64,000 bases of DNA from Bryobacterales bacterium (GTDB taxonomy: Bacteria; Acidobacteriota; Terriglobia; Bryobacterales; Bryobacteraceae). This document shows positions 45,057 through 55,462 of the stretch, one piece after another; the first letter of the stretch is position 1, and every line of letters begins with the position of its first letter. The translations under genes were made by a program, and so were the position numbers. Location of the stretch: assembly GCA_020847045.1 (NCBI GenBank), contig JADLCT010000057.1, forward strand, positions 17,925 to 81,924, in the 5' to 3' direction. The notes beneath the pieces were generated by a model. That model had not been told where the DNA came from and made no database searches. It saw nothing but the letters and a program-made list of their open reading frames with translations.

Positions 45057-48000
45057 ATGAAACACACTCTTGCGAAATTGTTTGCGGCTCTCCTCCTCTC
45101 CTCGCCCGTCTGGGCGCAGGGTCTGACAGGCCAGATTTCAGGCTCGGTAGCCGATCCGAGCGGCACGATGATCAGCGGCGCGAAGATCACGCTGGTGAAT
45201 GCGAACACCTCACAACAACGCGAGACGGCAAGCGACTCCACAGGCGCCTATGTCTTCACGCAGCTCTTGCCCGGCAATTACACGATCTCGGTTGTCCAAG
45301 CGGGATTCAAGAAGTACGAACAACGCGACATTCAATTGACGGCGACCGAGCGCGTCGCGGTCCGCGAGATTCGTCTGGAACTGGGAGAGGTTTCGCAGAC
45401 CATTTCGGTGGAGGCCGAGGCGGCGCGCTTGCAGACGCAGAGCGCGGAGCGTAGCGGGTTGATCTCGACCAAGCAATACGAGTCGCTTTCGCTGAAGGGC
45501 CGCGACTATCTGGGGCTTGTGAAGCTTTTGCCCGGCGTAATCGACACGGCCAACCGCAATGCTCCCGGCTGGAACAACATCGGCGGGATCTCGATCAACG
45601 GCAATCGCAGCGGCACGATCAACCTGACGCTGGATGGAGTGTCGAGCCTGGACACGGGCTCGATGACCGGACCCTACCTTGCGCCGAGCGTGGACGCGGT
45701 GGGCGAGTTGAAGGTGCTGCTCACCAACTACCAGGCGGAGTACGGCCGCTCGTCGGGCGGTACCATCAACGCCGTCATCAAGAGCGGGACACGGGATTTC
45801 CATGGCACCGGCTACTACTTCAAGCGCAACGAAGCCTTCAATGCCAACGAGTTCTTCCGCAACCGCGATGGACTGGCCCGTCCGGCCTACCGTTTCGACT
45901 ATCCCGGCTACAACGTGGGCGGCCCTCTCTACATTCCCGGAAAGTTCAACCGCGACCGCAACAAGCTGTTCTTCTTCTGGTCGCAGGAGTTTCTGCCACG
46001 AAAATACCCCACGCAGGTGGGCCGGCTCACGTTTCCGACGGCGCTCGAACGGGCGGGTAATTTCTCGGAGACGTTCGATCAGAACGGCCGCCTGATTCCC
46101 GTGAACGACCCTCTCAACAACAAGGCGCAGTTTCCCGGCAACATGATTCCGTCTTCGCGCATCAGCGCTCCGGGACAGAAACTGCTCGGCGTTTTCCCGC
46201 TGCCCAACGCCGTTGATCCGGCGCGTTCGTTCAACAACGTATTTCAAAGCCAGGTGGACCAACCACGCGACGAGGATCTATTGCGCATCGATTGGAATAT
46301 CAGTCCCAAGACCGTGTTCTACGCCCGCGCCATCCGTGACTATGAAGCGTTCAAGGGGGACTACAATTTCGTGCTCGCCTCCAGTATCTGGCCGCAGTTC
46401 GGCATCGCCTACACCATTCAGAGCGCGGGCCTGGTGAGCACGTTGATCCACACCTTCCGGCCGAATCTGGTAAACGAATTCACCTTCGGCGTGAACCGCG
46501 CGCTGCAACTGGTGTCTCCGCTGAATCAGGGCGCCATTGACAAGAACGACCGCAACAAGCTGGGGCTTGGTTTGCCGCAGTTCTTCCCGCAATCGAATCC
46601 CCTGAACCTGATTCCGAATGCCACCTTCGGCGGGGTGACCGGAGCGCCGCAACTGAACATCGAGCAGCGCTTCCCCTTCTTCGGCACGAATAACATTTGG
46701 AACTGGTCCGACAACCTGAGCTGGATCCGCGGCTCGCACAACCTGAAATTCGGCTTCTACTTCGAGCGCACCTCGCGCAACGCGGCCCGCTCCACGGCCT
46801 TCAACGGCACCTTCGATTTCGGCCGCAACGTGAACAACCCGCTCGACACCAACTACGCCTATTCGAACACTCTGCTGGGCTATTTCAACAGCTACACCGA
46901 ATCGAACCGCCACCCGAGCGGCCATGGCCGTTTTAAGAACCTCGAATGGTTCGCGCAGGACAACTGGAAGGTGAACCGCCGCTTCACGCTCGACTACGGC
47001 GTTCGCTTCTATTGGGTGGAGCCCTCCTTCAGCCACGGCGATACGCTGAGCGTCTTTGACTCCTCGCTGTACGATCCCAGCAAGGCGGCGCAACTTGTGC
47101 AGCCTTACAAGGAGACGGCCAGCGCGCCGCGCGTCGGCCGCAATCCGGCCACGGGCGAACTGCTGCCCGCGCCGCTGATCGGCACACTGGCGGCGGGGAG
47201 CGGCACCTTCCACCAGGGCATGCGGCCGTACCAGGAGCGCGTCCTGAACACGCCCTCCGTGAAAGTGGCGCCGCGGCTGGGCTTTGCCTATGACGTCTTC
47301 GGCAACGGCAAGCTCGCCCTGCGCGGCGGGTTCGGCATCTTCTTCGACCGGTTCAACGACGACCAGGTGATCATCTTCGTTGAGCAACCGCCGAACGTGC
47401 TCACCAACTCGGTCGTCTTCAGCTCGATCAACGACCTGCTCCGTTCTCCGTTGAACCAGAGCCCGGCGAACGTGAACTCGATCCAACGCGACTACAATCC
47501 TCCCACGGTGTACAACTGGAGCTTCGGCGTGCAGCGCGACATGGGCTCGGGCATCGTGCTCGACGTCGCTTATGTGGGCAACGTCGGCCGGCACCTGTTG
47601 CATCGCCGCAGTTTGAACGCCACGCGCTACGGCACGAATTTCCAGCCTTCCTCGCTGGACCCCACCACGGGGAGCCCGCTGCCGGTGAACTTCCTGCGTC
47701 CAACACGCGGATTTGGCGACATCCAGTACGCCGAGTTCGCTTCGAATTCCAACTACCATTCGATGCAGACGCAGTTGAACAAGCGGTTTGGCCGCGGGCT
47801 GACGTTCGGCGTCTCCTGGACGTGGTCCAAGTCGATGAACTTCGTCAACGGCAACAACGACGCCGTCAACCCCTTCCTCGACTTCCGCATGCGCAACTAC
47901 GGCCGCTCCAACATCGACCGCACGCACAACTTCGTCTTGAACTACAGCTACGATTTACCGAAGGCCAGCCAGACCTGGAACAACGCGTTTTCGCGCTGGG

Positions 48001-48500
48001 TGCTGGACGGCTGGCAGTTATCCGGCATCACCTCGTTCCTGTCCGGAGCGCCATCGGGAATCGGCTACAGCCTGGTGAGCGGCGCCGATCTGACGGGCGC
48101 CTCGGGAGCGGGCGTGGATTCGCGCGTCAACCTGACGGGCAATCCCGTTCTGCCCAAAGGCGACCGCACGGTGCTGCGCCACTTCAATACCGGCGCTGTC
48201 ACGCCGCCCACGCGCGCCGAGTTGGGCATCGGCACCGCGGCCAAGGACCTCATCCGGCTGCCGGGCGTGAACATGTGGGACGTCTCGGTGTTCAAGAACT
48301 TCCCACTGGGTTCGAACGAAGCGCGGAGGCTGCAACTGCGCTTTGAAACCTACAATACGTTCAACCATGCCAACTTCAGCGCGGTGGATACCACCGGACG
48401 TTTCGACGCCGCCGGAAATCAGGTGAACGCGCGCTTCGGCCAGTACACGGCCACGCTGGACGCCCGGCGCATGGTGCTGGGCGTCAAGGTCTACTTCTGA
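45057..48500 (+). CDS. Oar-like TonB-dependent outer-membrane receptor
   Basis: The 1147-residue protein starts with a signal peptide (LLSSPVWAQ). It continues with a carboxypeptidase regulatory-like domain (about 22-110; GQISGSVADPSGTMISGAKI), a plug with LKGRDYLGLVKLLPG and SINGNRSGTINLTLDGVSS, and a long beta barrel ending ...RMVLGVKVYF with the terminal aromatic. This is the Oar/TonB-carboxypeptidase-regulatory type abundant in Acidobacteria. A strong AAGGAAGG before ATG 45057 sets the start. The ligand is unknown. It converges on the DUF1501 gene. Confidence 0.92.
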   Translation: MKHTLAKLFAALLLSSPVWAQGLTGQISGSVADPSGTMISGAKITLVNANTSQQRETASDSTGAYVFTQLLPGNYTISVVQAGFKKYEQRDIQLTATERVAVREIRLELGEVSQTISVEAEAARLQTQSAERSGLISTKQYESLSLKGRDYLGLVKLLPGVIDTANRNAPGWNNIGGISINGNRSGTINLTLDGVSSLDTGSMTGPYLAPSVDAVGELKVLLTNYQAEYGRSSGGTINAVIKSGTRDFHGTGYYFKRNEAFNANEFFRNRDGLARPAYRFDYPGYNVGGPLYIPGKFNRDRNKLFFFWSQEFLPRKYPTQVGRLTFPTALERAGNFSETFDQNGRLIPVNDPLNNKAQFPGNMIPSSRISAPGQKLLGVFPLPNAVDPARSFNNVFQSQVDQPRDEDLLRIDWNISPKTVFYARAIRDYEAFKGDYNFVLASSIWPQFGIAYTIQSAGLVSTLIHTFRPNLVNEFTFGVNRALQLVSPLNQGAIDKNDRNKLGLGLPQFFPQSNPLNLIPNATFGGVTGAPQLNIEQRFPFFGTNNIWNWSDNLSWIRGSHNLKFGFYFERTSRNAARSTAFNGTFDFGRNVNNPLDTNYAYSNTLLGYFNSYTESNRHPSGHGRFKNLEWFAQDNWKVNRRFTLDYGVRFYWVEPSFSHGDTLSVFDSSLYDPSKAAQLVQPYKETASAPRVGRNPATGELLPAPLIGTLAAGSGTFHQGMRPYQERVLNTPSVKVAPRLGFAYDVFGNGKLALRGGFGIFFDRFNDDQVIIFVEQPPNVLTNSVVFSSINDLLRSPLNQSPANVNSIQRDYNPPTVYNWSFGVQRDMGSGIVLDVAYVGNVGRHLLHRRSLNATRYGTNFQPSSLDPTTGSPLPVNFLRPTRGFGDIQYAEFASNSNYHSMQTQLNKRFGRGLTFGVSWTWSKSMNFVNGNNDAVNPFLDFRMRNYGRSNIDRTHNFVLNYSYDLPKASQTWNNAFSRWVLDGWQLSGITSFLSGAPSGIGYSLVSGADLTGASGAGVDSRVNLTGNPVLPKGDRTVLRHFNTGAVTPPTRAELGIGTAAKDLIRLPGVNMWDVSVFKNFPLGSNEARRLQLRFETYNTFNHANFSAVDTTGRFDAAGNQVNARFGQYTATLDARRMVLGVKVYF

Positions 48501-48519
48501 GAGCCGCCCGGGCGGGCCT

Positions 48520-49956
48520 TTACACAATCTCCTTGATCACCGAGCCATGGACTTCGGTGAGCCGTTCCTTGCGGCCTTGATGCATGAAGCTGAGCGCGTC
48601 CTGGTTCAGCCCGAGCTGGTTGAGGATGGTCGTGTGGATGTCGCGGAAGTGATATGGCTTGTCGACGGCCTTCAAGCCGATGTCGTCGGTGGCGCCCACC
48701 ACCTGGCCGCCCTTGATGCCGCCGCCGGCCATCCACATGGTGAAGCCGTAGTTGTGATGGTCACGTCCCTTGCCGCCCTGCGCCTCGGGTGAACGTCCAA
48801 ACTCGCCGCCCCAGATCACCAGCGTCGAATCGAGCATGCCGCGCCGCTTCAGGTCCTGGATCAACGCCGCGGCGGGCTGATCGGATTGCGCGGCCATGCG
48901 GATGTGATTTTCCTCGATGTCCTCATGCGCGTCCCATTGCAGATTGCCTGGACCGCCGCCATGTACGACCGTAACAAAGCGTACGCCCTTTTCCACCAGC
49001 CGCCGGGCGAGCAGGCAGCGGCGGCCATAGTCGTCGGTGGGCTCTTTTCCGACTCCGTATAACTCCAGCGTCTCCTGGGACTCTCTCGATATATCGAACA
49101 CCTCGGGCGCTTCGGTCTGCATGCGGAAGGCGAGATCGTAGGCGTTCATGCGCGCGCGGAACTCGTCGTCCTCGGCTTCCACGGTTGCTTTGAGGTTGGC
49201 CTCGTTCAGCTTGCGAATCAACTCGACGGTGTTGCGCCGCGTATCGAGTTCTACCCCCGGGGGCAGATCCAGGTTGAGGATCGGCTTCTTTCCCGCGCGC
49301 AGCATGGTGGGCTGGAACACGGCCGGCAGGAAGCCGTGCATGTACATGGGCTGGCCGCCCTCCAGCGCTCCATCCGGATCCGGGCTGACCACGTAGGCCG
49401 GCAAGGAATTGCTCTCCGAGCCCAGACCATACACGGCCCACGAGCCCATGCTGGGAAAGCCGGGAATGATGCGGCCGGAAAAGAGTTGATACTGCGCCGC
49501 CGAATGAACCACCATGTCGCCGTGGCAGGAGCGGATGATGGCCAGATCGTCCACGATCCCGGCCTGGTGCGGAAACAGATCGCTGACCTCGATTCCCGAC
49601 TTGCCATACCTTTTGAATGTGCGCTTGGTGCCGAGAATCCTCGCGTTGTTGGCGACAAACTGGTACTTGACCTCGCCGAACTCCTTGGGACGCGTCTGCC
49701 CGTTGAGTTTGTTCAACAGCGGTTTGGGATCGAAGGTTTCCAGGTGTGAGGGGCCGCCCGCCATGAAGAGGAAGATGACCGATTTTGCCTTGGCGGCGAA
49801 GTGCGGCGGGCGGGGCGCGAGCGGATTCGCGTTCGCCGTGGCCGCGCGTGCCCTCTCTTCAAACAGCATCTGCGTGAAGGCGAGCGAGCCCATGCCACAG
49901 AAGGCGTCCGTGAGGAATTCCCGGCGGGAACGGCACCAGCGGATGTGTTCGGACAT
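48520..49956 (-). CDS. DUF1501 protein with Tat-type leader, second copy
   Basis: The 478-residue protein starts with RSRREFLTDAFCGMGSLAF, a Tat-type leader. Family landmarks are VIFLFMAGGPSHLETFDPKP, HSAAQYQLFSGR, LLARRLVEKGVRFVTVVHGG, and LVIWGGEFGRSPEAQ followed by DHHNYGFTMWMAGGG. It is closer to the usual planctomycete form than the copy at 29980, which lacks the GRDHHN stretch. It follows the DUF1549/1553 gene by nine bases and the receptor upstream, forming a minus-strand unit. Confidence 0.92.
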   Translation of the reverse strand: MSEHIRWCRSRREFLTDAFCGMGSLAFTQMLFEERARAATANANPLAPRPPHFAAKAKSVIFLFMAGGPSHLETFDPKPLLNKLNGQTRPKEFGEVKYQFVANNARILGTKRTFKRYGKSGIEVSDLFPHQAGIVDDLAIIRSCHGDMVVHSAAQYQLFSGRIIPGFPSMGSWAVYGLGSESNSLPAYVVSPDPDGALEGGQPMYMHGFLPAVFQPTMLRAGKKPILNLDLPPGVELDTRRNTVELIRKLNEANLKATVEAEDDEFRARMNAYDLAFRMQTEAPEVFDISRESQETLELYGVGKEPTDDYGRRCLLARRLVEKGVRFVTVVHGGGPGNLQWDAHEDIEENHIRMAAQSDQPAAALIQDLKRRGMLDSTLVIWGGEFGRSPEAQGGKGRDHHNYGFTMWMAGGGIKGGQVVGATDDIGLKAVDKPYHFRDIHTTILNQLGLNQDALSFMHQGRKERLTEVHGSVIKEIV

Positions 49957-49965
49957 GCGGCTCTC

Positions 49966-51957
49966 CTAGTCCACGTAAAGGAATGCGTTCAAATTCAAAA
50001 TGGCGAGCGCGAACTCGCTCATCGGATTGGCCTTGAGAAACTCCAAGCCGAGCTTCAGTTCCCGGGGCGATGGCGCGCGTCCGGCCGTGAGCCGGTAGGC
50101 CAGAGCCACCTGCGCCTCGGGCGTCTTGGCTTCGCGGTCCAGGCGGGCGGCAAAGGCGCGGGCGGTGTCGTTGGCGAACGGCCCGTTCATCAGCTCCAGC
50201 GCTTGTGGCGCGTGAGTGGACTGCTCGCGGCGTGGACAGGAGATGAGCATGTCGGGAGCGTCGAACGCCTCCATGATGGGCAGACGGAGGTTTCGTTTAT
50301 AGATGAGGTAGATGCTGCGGCGATGTTGTTGGTTCGGGTCCTGGTCCACCTGCCATTGGGCGGGCTTGTAGAGGAGCTTGGTTAACTCCTCGTCGACGGG
50401 GACCATGATGCTCGGTCCGCCCGCTTTGAGATTCAAGCGTCCCGAAGCGCTGAGCATCGAGTCGCGCACCTCCTCGGCCGTCAGACGCCGCCGGGAGAAC
50501 TTCCACAAGTACTCGTTGCCCGGATCCTTCTCCATGCCCAGCGCCGAGGCGGGCGAGGTGGATGCCTGGCGGTAGGCATTGCTCATCATGATCGCCTTGT
50601 GCAGCGGCTTCAGTTTCCAGCCGCCCTCCACCAGACGGTTGGCCAGCCAATCCAACAGTTCGGGGTTCGACGGGCGCGCGCCCATGCGGCCAAAATCGTT
50701 CGGCGTGGCCACGATGCCGCGGCCGAAGTGATAAGCCCAGAGACGGTTCACCAGAACACGCGCCGTGAGAGGGTTCTCCGGGCTCGTGATCCAGGCGGCC
50801 AGTTCCATGCGCGGTTTCGCCGTCGCAGGGTCCAGTTCCGGCGAGCCGTCCGGCAGCAGGACACCGAGCGTGCGCATGCCCACGGCGTCGCCCTTGCTTT
50901 GGTAATCGCCACGCGCCAGGACGTGAATGGGCGACCGCTTCTCCATGTCGTCCTTCACGCCGTAGAGGCCGGGCAGTGGGCCTGGTTTCAGCACCTCGGT
51001 GTCGCGAATCCGCTGCATCATCCGGCCGCGCTCTTCGCCCTTGAGTCCTTTCATCGCCTGGCGCAAGTGGCTGATCTCGGTGTCGAGTTCCTTGTTCTTC
51101 GCCTCCCAGGCCAGCTTCTCACTGGGCGTCGCGGTTACGAAATCGTTTTCGTGCACCGGCGCGAAGAAGGCCTGCATGCGGTAGTAATCCTTCTGGCGGA
51201 GAGGATCGAATTTGTGGTCGTGGCAGCGGGCGCAGCCGAGCGTAACGCCGAGCAGCGCCGAGCCGACGATGTTCGTCATCTCGGTGAGCACCTCGTTGCG
51301 GGAACTGGCCACCTCCTGGTTCCCGGCGTTCTTGCGCAGCGCGGCCAGCCGGTTGAAGCCGGACGCCACGATGTACTCGTGGTTGGCCGGGTCCATCTCG
51401 TCGCCCGCCAGTTGTTCGCGAACGAACTGGTCGAAGGGCTTGTCCGCGTTGAACGAGGCGATCACATAGTCGCGGTACCGCCAGGCGTCCGGGCGGTGCG
51501 TGTCGTACTCGAAGCCGTCGGTTTCCGCAAAGCGCACCAGGTCCAGCCAGTGCTGGCCCCAACGTTCCCCGTAACGCGGCGAAGCGAGCAGCCTGTCGAT
51601 GAGCTTTTCATACGCATCCGGTCTCTTGTCGGCGGCGAAGGCGGCCACCTCGGCCGGAGTGGGCGGCAGCCCCGTGAGATCGTAGTAGGCGCGGCGAATG
51701 AGCGTCTGCCTGCTGGCGGGCGGCGCATGAGGCAGCTCTTCCTTCTGAAGACGGGCCAGGACGAAGGCATCTACTGGATTGCTGGTCCAGGCCTTGCCGG
51801 CCGGCGTGGTGAAGCCGGGCGGTTGCGGTTGCGTGCGCGGGCGGAAAGCCCAATGGCGGCGCTCGGTAGCCGTGTACTTCTCCTGGGTGATGCTGTTGGC
51901 CGCGAATCCCATTGCGGCAAGCGCGATGGCCGCTACCGGGCAGACAATTCTGCGCAT
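49966..51957 (-). CDS. DUF1549/DUF1553 (PSD1-type) protein without N-terminal cytochrome domain
   Basis: The 663-residue protein has a signal peptide (MRRIVCPVAAIALAAMGFAA). The DUF1549 part contains PVDAFVLARLQKEEL, RRAYYDLTGLPPTPAEV and GCARCHDHKFDPL. The DUF1553 part contains RVLVNRLWAYHFGRGIV, RRLTAEEVRDSML and NRNLRLPIMEAFD-like text. GAGGAG nine bases before ATG 51957 fixes the start; the in-frame TTG at 51978 is part of that leader. Compared with the protein at 27732 it lacks the PSCyt1 heme domain. It lies between the TonB receptor and DUF1501 gene on the same strand. Confidence 0.92.
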   Translation of the reverse strand: MRRIVCPVAAIALAAMGFAANSITQEKYTATERRHWAFRPRTQPQPPGFTTPAGKAWTSNPVDAFVLARLQKEELPHAPPASRQTLIRRAYYDLTGLPPTPAEVAAFAADKRPDAYEKLIDRLLASPRYGERWGQHWLDLVRFAETDGFEYDTHRPDAWRYRDYVIASFNADKPFDQFVREQLAGDEMDPANHEYIVASGFNRLAALRKNAGNQEVASSRNEVLTEMTNIVGSALLGVTLGCARCHDHKFDPLRQKDYYRMQAFFAPVHENDFVTATPSEKLAWEAKNKELDTEISHLRQAMKGLKGEERGRMMQRIRDTEVLKPGPLPGLYGVKDDMEKRSPIHVLARGDYQSKGDAVGMRTLGVLLPDGSPELDPATAKPRMELAAWITSPENPLTARVLVNRLWAYHFGRGIVATPNDFGRMGARPSNPELLDWLANRLVEGGWKLKPLHKAIMMSNAYRQASTSPASALGMEKDPGNEYLWKFSRRRLTAEEVRDSMLSASGRLNLKAGGPSIMVPVDEELTKLLYKPAQWQVDQDPNQQHRRSIYLIYKRNLRLPIMEAFDAPDMLISCPRREQSTHAPQALELMNGPFANDTARAFAARLDREAKTPEAQVALAYRLTAGRAPSPRELKLGLEFLKANPMSEFALAILNLNAFLYVD

Positions 51958-52019
51958 GCGGGCGATACTCCTCTTCAACGTGGCGGTTGGGCAATATTAT
52001 ATCGCCCACCGCCGGGCGG

Positions 52020-55000
52020 TTACCACTCGAAGCGGCCGACGATGATGTGATGCATGCGCGCCGTGCCGATATCGGAGAAGCTGCCTCGCCCAATGCCGTT
52101 GAACCGGCCGAACTGCGCCAGCGAATTCACATTGTAGACGCCGCCCGGATCGCCCAGTTGCGGCTGTTTCGTCGGGTTGTTGACGTCCCACCGGATGCTG
52201 AAACGGAAGCGCTCCTTAATGGGGATCACCTTGGAGAGCGAGAGCTGTGTCCAGCGCATTCCGGGCGATTCCAGGATGTTGCGTCCAATCATGCCGGCGG
52301 CGGTGAACTGCGGTGCGTAGCCGAACGCGGCGTTGTTGAAATAGTTGTTCTGAGCGGCCAGCGGAAAGCGGTTTCCGACTTCGTAGCCGCTCTTGTTGGA
52401 CAGCATCTGTTCGGCCGGCAGCAGAGCGACGGGACGCACCTGACCGGGCAGGTAGCGCGGACCGCCCGCGGCGGTGATGGTCACGGGAGGTCCGCTCTGG
52501 AAGGTTTGAGTCCAGGCAAAGTCCCAATTTCCGAGGAAGTAGTTCGTGATGCCGCCGCCGTTCATCATCTTCCGGCCCTTGCCGAACGGCAGTTCGTAGG
52601 TGAAGACGCTCACGAAGCGGTGGCGGATGTCATAAATGGCGCGTGCCTTTTCGAGAGAACGGTTGTAAAAGGTGATGCCGCTGCGTCCGCCATCGTCGTC
52701 GCCGTCGTTCAAGGTCTTTCCCAGTTGATAGAAGGCGTTCAGCGTCATCCCCTGCGCATAACGGCGCTCAAAGCGCAGCGTGCCGCTGTGATGTGAGTTG
52801 TGGCCGTAGTTCGAGTAGTGTTGGATGGAGCCGAACTGGCGGTAGGGCTTATAGTTCTGCGTGGCCGCGAACACCTGGTTCAGCACGCCCGTATCCGTCG
52901 AGATGTTGAGCGGCACGGCATTCATGTCCCAGTTGTTCAGAAGACCCACGCCGGAGGAGCCCTGATACTGCGCGTCCATCAGCCAGCTTCCACTCAACTG
53001 CACCTGGAACCCTGCCGACCACATGGCGACGTAAGGGAGCCGCATGTTTGGGTCGTACCAGGATGCGCCGCGGCCGCCGTAGTTGGTGCCCTGAAAGGGT
53101 ACGCTGCCGTCGGCGGCCGTATTGAACCGGATCGCTCCCGGCCCTTGCGACAGCAGGAAGGCATGACGCGGGTCTCCCGGCAGCGCCTGCACGTTGGCCG
53201 TGGCCACATACTCTTCGAAGTTCTGGCCGGCGCCGTTGGTGAACAGGTCCACAGAGTATGTGCCAAAGCTGGACCGGAAGACCACGCGCGGGCGCAGATT
53301 CCAGGCGAGGCCAAAGCGGGGTTGGAAGTTGTTCAGGTCGCGCTTGGAGAGCAGCCCCGCGCCATGCACCAGGGCTCCGCGCATACCGCTCAATGGATCC
53401 GTGGCATTGGGGTCGAACTGAGACTGCTGTCCATATTTTGTGGAGAAGGGCGATTCGTAGCTCCAGCGCAAGCCGAGTTCCAGCGTCAGATTCCGTCGCG
53501 GCCGCCAGGTGGTTTGACCATAGAAGGCATGCGACCACCAGCGCGGCAGCCAAGTCGCCTGGTTCTGCTGAAAGACGGCCTGCCCCACGGTTCCCAGCAG
53601 GAAACTGGCGAACGCATTGCCCGTGTTCGGCGTGAAGGGAAGCTCGGTGCCGCCCATGCGGTACTGCCCCGAAGGCAGCGTCTGCGTGAGCGAGTTGTAC
53701 CGGGTGCGAATCACCTCATAGCCAAACTTCAGGGTGTGTTTTCCCGCCACCTTGGTGAGATTCTCCTGGAAGGTGAAATCCTCGGCAATGTCGCGCGAGC
53801 GGCCGCCCGGACCAAAGCCATAGAACAGAGCTCCGCCCGAGTTCTGAAAGGCGGGGAAGGTCTCGGCCGAGACGCCTGGAATGCCCAACTTGCTCGCCCA
53901 GCCGGCGCCGAACGTTTCCGGCACGGCCGAGAAGGTGCGGCGGTTGAAGCCCAGGCGGGCTTCGCTGATCATGGTCGGGTTGAACGTGTAGGTATCGGAT
54001 ATCACCACGTTCCGCTGATCGAGCGGCTTCACGTACACGCTGCCAAAGGTGAGCTCGTTCAACTCGCGCACGGGGCGCTCCTCGCTGCGATGCCGCACCT
54101 GCGAGTACCGGCCGAAGATCTTGTGATTGATGCTGAAGGAGTGATCGATCTTCGCGTCATAACGCTGGAAGTTGTACGCACCGCCGGCGTTATAGGTGAG
54201 ATTGTTCACAGGTCCGGTGGCCTGCATGGTGCCGGGGTCGCTCTGTTCCCGCCATGGTTTCAGCGCCAGTACATTCTTCGAAACGGTGTCGAACAGGGAG
54301 GCGGGAATCTGATTGTTCGCGAAGGGCTGGCGGGTCCACGTGGTTCCGTTCTGGGCCGTCGTGAACGGGTTGTAGATGGGCAATCCACGGCCGCCAAAGG
54401 AGAAGTTTCCGGCATACATCTCCGGGCTGGGAACCGTGACAACCACCGTTTCGCTCACCTTCTCAAAGTGCTGCTGAAACCCGGCGAACCAGAAGGTCTT
54501 GTTCTTGATGATGGGTCCGGAGGCGGTGGCGCCCCATTCGTGATAGGTGAACGCGCCGGTGCGGGGCAGTTGTTCCAAGAAGGCGCGATGGATCAGTTTG
54601 CCGTTGGTGTAGCGGTCCTCAATGGATCCATGGAACTGATTGCCTCCACCTTTGAACACGAGGCTGAGCTGGCCGCCGGCGGAGTGGCCGAACTCGGCCG
54701 GCGTTCCGGTGGTCCACATTTTGAACTCCTGGATCGAGTCCAGCGAGGCGATCATCGTGCGTTGATAGTCGCCCACCTGTCCTACGGCGGGTTCCTTGCC
54801 GCCCACACCATCCATCGAATATCCGATGGCGCGTTGCCGCTGGCCCACGGCGTGCTGGCCGTTGATGTTCGTCATGCCGGGCATGTAGAGCAGCACGCGG
54901 TGAACGAACTTCTGCATCACCGGGAGCTTTTCGACCACTTCACCGTCGAGCACCTGTCCCGATCCGGCCGTTTCAGTTTCGAGCAGCGGTGGCGTGCCTT

Positions 55001-55358
55001 CCACCTTGATCGATTCACTGACATTGCCGACCTCGAGCTGAATGTCGAAACGGGGAGACTCATTGATGCGCAGCAGGATGCCGGAACGCACGGCGGCTTT
55101 GAATCCTGTGGCCTCCACGCGCAGTTCGTAGTTGCCTGAACGAAGATTTGGAAGATAGTAGGCGCCTTCCGGCGAGGTGGTGGACTCGTACAGGAAGGAT
55201 GTGTCAGTGTTGCGCGCCGTGACCTTCGCCGCGGGGATCAGCGCCCCGCTGGTGTCGGTTACCGTGCCGACGATGGTGGCGGTGCCGGTACTTTGCGCAT
55301 GTGCAATCGTAGCCGCGCAGACAAGCGCCGACACGGTATTGAGCCAGCAGGTCCTCAT
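52020..55358 (-). CDS. Oar-like TonB-dependent outer-membrane receptor, second copy
   Basis: The 1112-residue protein has a signal peptide ending AHAQS, a carboxypeptidase regulatory-like domain (IVGTVTDTSGALIPAAKV), a plug (SMDGVGGKEPAVGQV) and a barrel ending IIVGRFEW. It leads a minus-strand series with the DUF1549/1553 and DUF1501 genes, with 62 bases to the next start. This looks like a surface uptake unit for a polymer or glycoconjugate, by analogy with other receptor-linked clusters; the substrate is not known. Confidence 0.92.
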   Translation of the reverse strand: MRTCWLNTVSALVCAATIAHAQSTGTATIVGTVTDTSGALIPAAKVTARNTDTSFLYESTTSPEGAYYLPNLRSGNYELRVEATGFKAAVRSGILLRINESPRFDIQLEVGNVSESIKVEGTPPLLETETAGSGQVLDGEVVEKLPVMQKFVHRVLLYMPGMTNINGQHAVGQRQRAIGYSMDGVGGKEPAVGQVGDYQRTMIASLDSIQEFKMWTTGTPAEFGHSAGGQLSLVFKGGGNQFHGSIEDRYTNGKLIHRAFLEQLPRTGAFTYHEWGATASGPIIKNKTFWFAGFQQHFEKVSETVVVTVPSPEMYAGNFSFGGRGLPIYNPFTTAQNGTTWTRQPFANNQIPASLFDTVSKNVLALKPWREQSDPGTMQATGPVNNLTYNAGGAYNFQRYDAKIDHSFSINHKIFGRYSQVRHRSEERPVRELNELTFGSVYVKPLDQRNVVISDTYTFNPTMISEARLGFNRRTFSAVPETFGAGWASKLGIPGVSAETFPAFQNSGGALFYGFGPGGRSRDIAEDFTFQENLTKVAGKHTLKFGYEVIRTRYNSLTQTLPSGQYRMGGTELPFTPNTGNAFASFLLGTVGQAVFQQNQATWLPRWWSHAFYGQTTWRPRRNLTLELGLRWSYESPFSTKYGQQSQFDPNATDPLSGMRGALVHGAGLLSKRDLNNFQPRFGLAWNLRPRVVFRSSFGTYSVDLFTNGAGQNFEEYVATANVQALPGDPRHAFLLSQGPGAIRFNTAADGSVPFQGTNYGGRGASWYDPNMRLPYVAMWSAGFQVQLSGSWLMDAQYQGSSGVGLLNNWDMNAVPLNISTDTGVLNQVFAATQNYKPYRQFGSIQHYSNYGHNSHHSGTLRFERRYAQGMTLNAFYQLGKTLNDGDDDGGRSGITFYNRSLEKARAIYDIRHRFVSVFTYELPFGKGRKMMNGGGITNYFLGNWDFAWTQTFQSGPPVTITAAGGPRYLPGQVRPVALLPAEQMLSNKSGYEVGNRFPLAAQNNYFNNAAFGYAPQFTAAGMIGRNILESPGMRWTQLSLSKVIPIKERFRFSIRWDVNNPTKQPQLGDPGGVYNVNSLAQFGRFNGIGRGSFSDIGTARMHHIIVGRFEW

Positions 55359-55462
55359 GACTACCCCCCTTTGAGTTCTGGTGCGCGTGGTGTGTGTGAG
55401 GCGCCAGAACTGGGGATAGTTTTATCGCAAAAGTTAAGCTAAAGCAAGAGGGATGGCAGCGG

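Noticed and set aside
48504..48515. CCGCCCGGGCGG palindrome between convergent receptor and DUF1501 genes
   Set aside because: With no loop and no following T-run it is a weak terminator candidate and short enough to be chance in GC-rich DNA.
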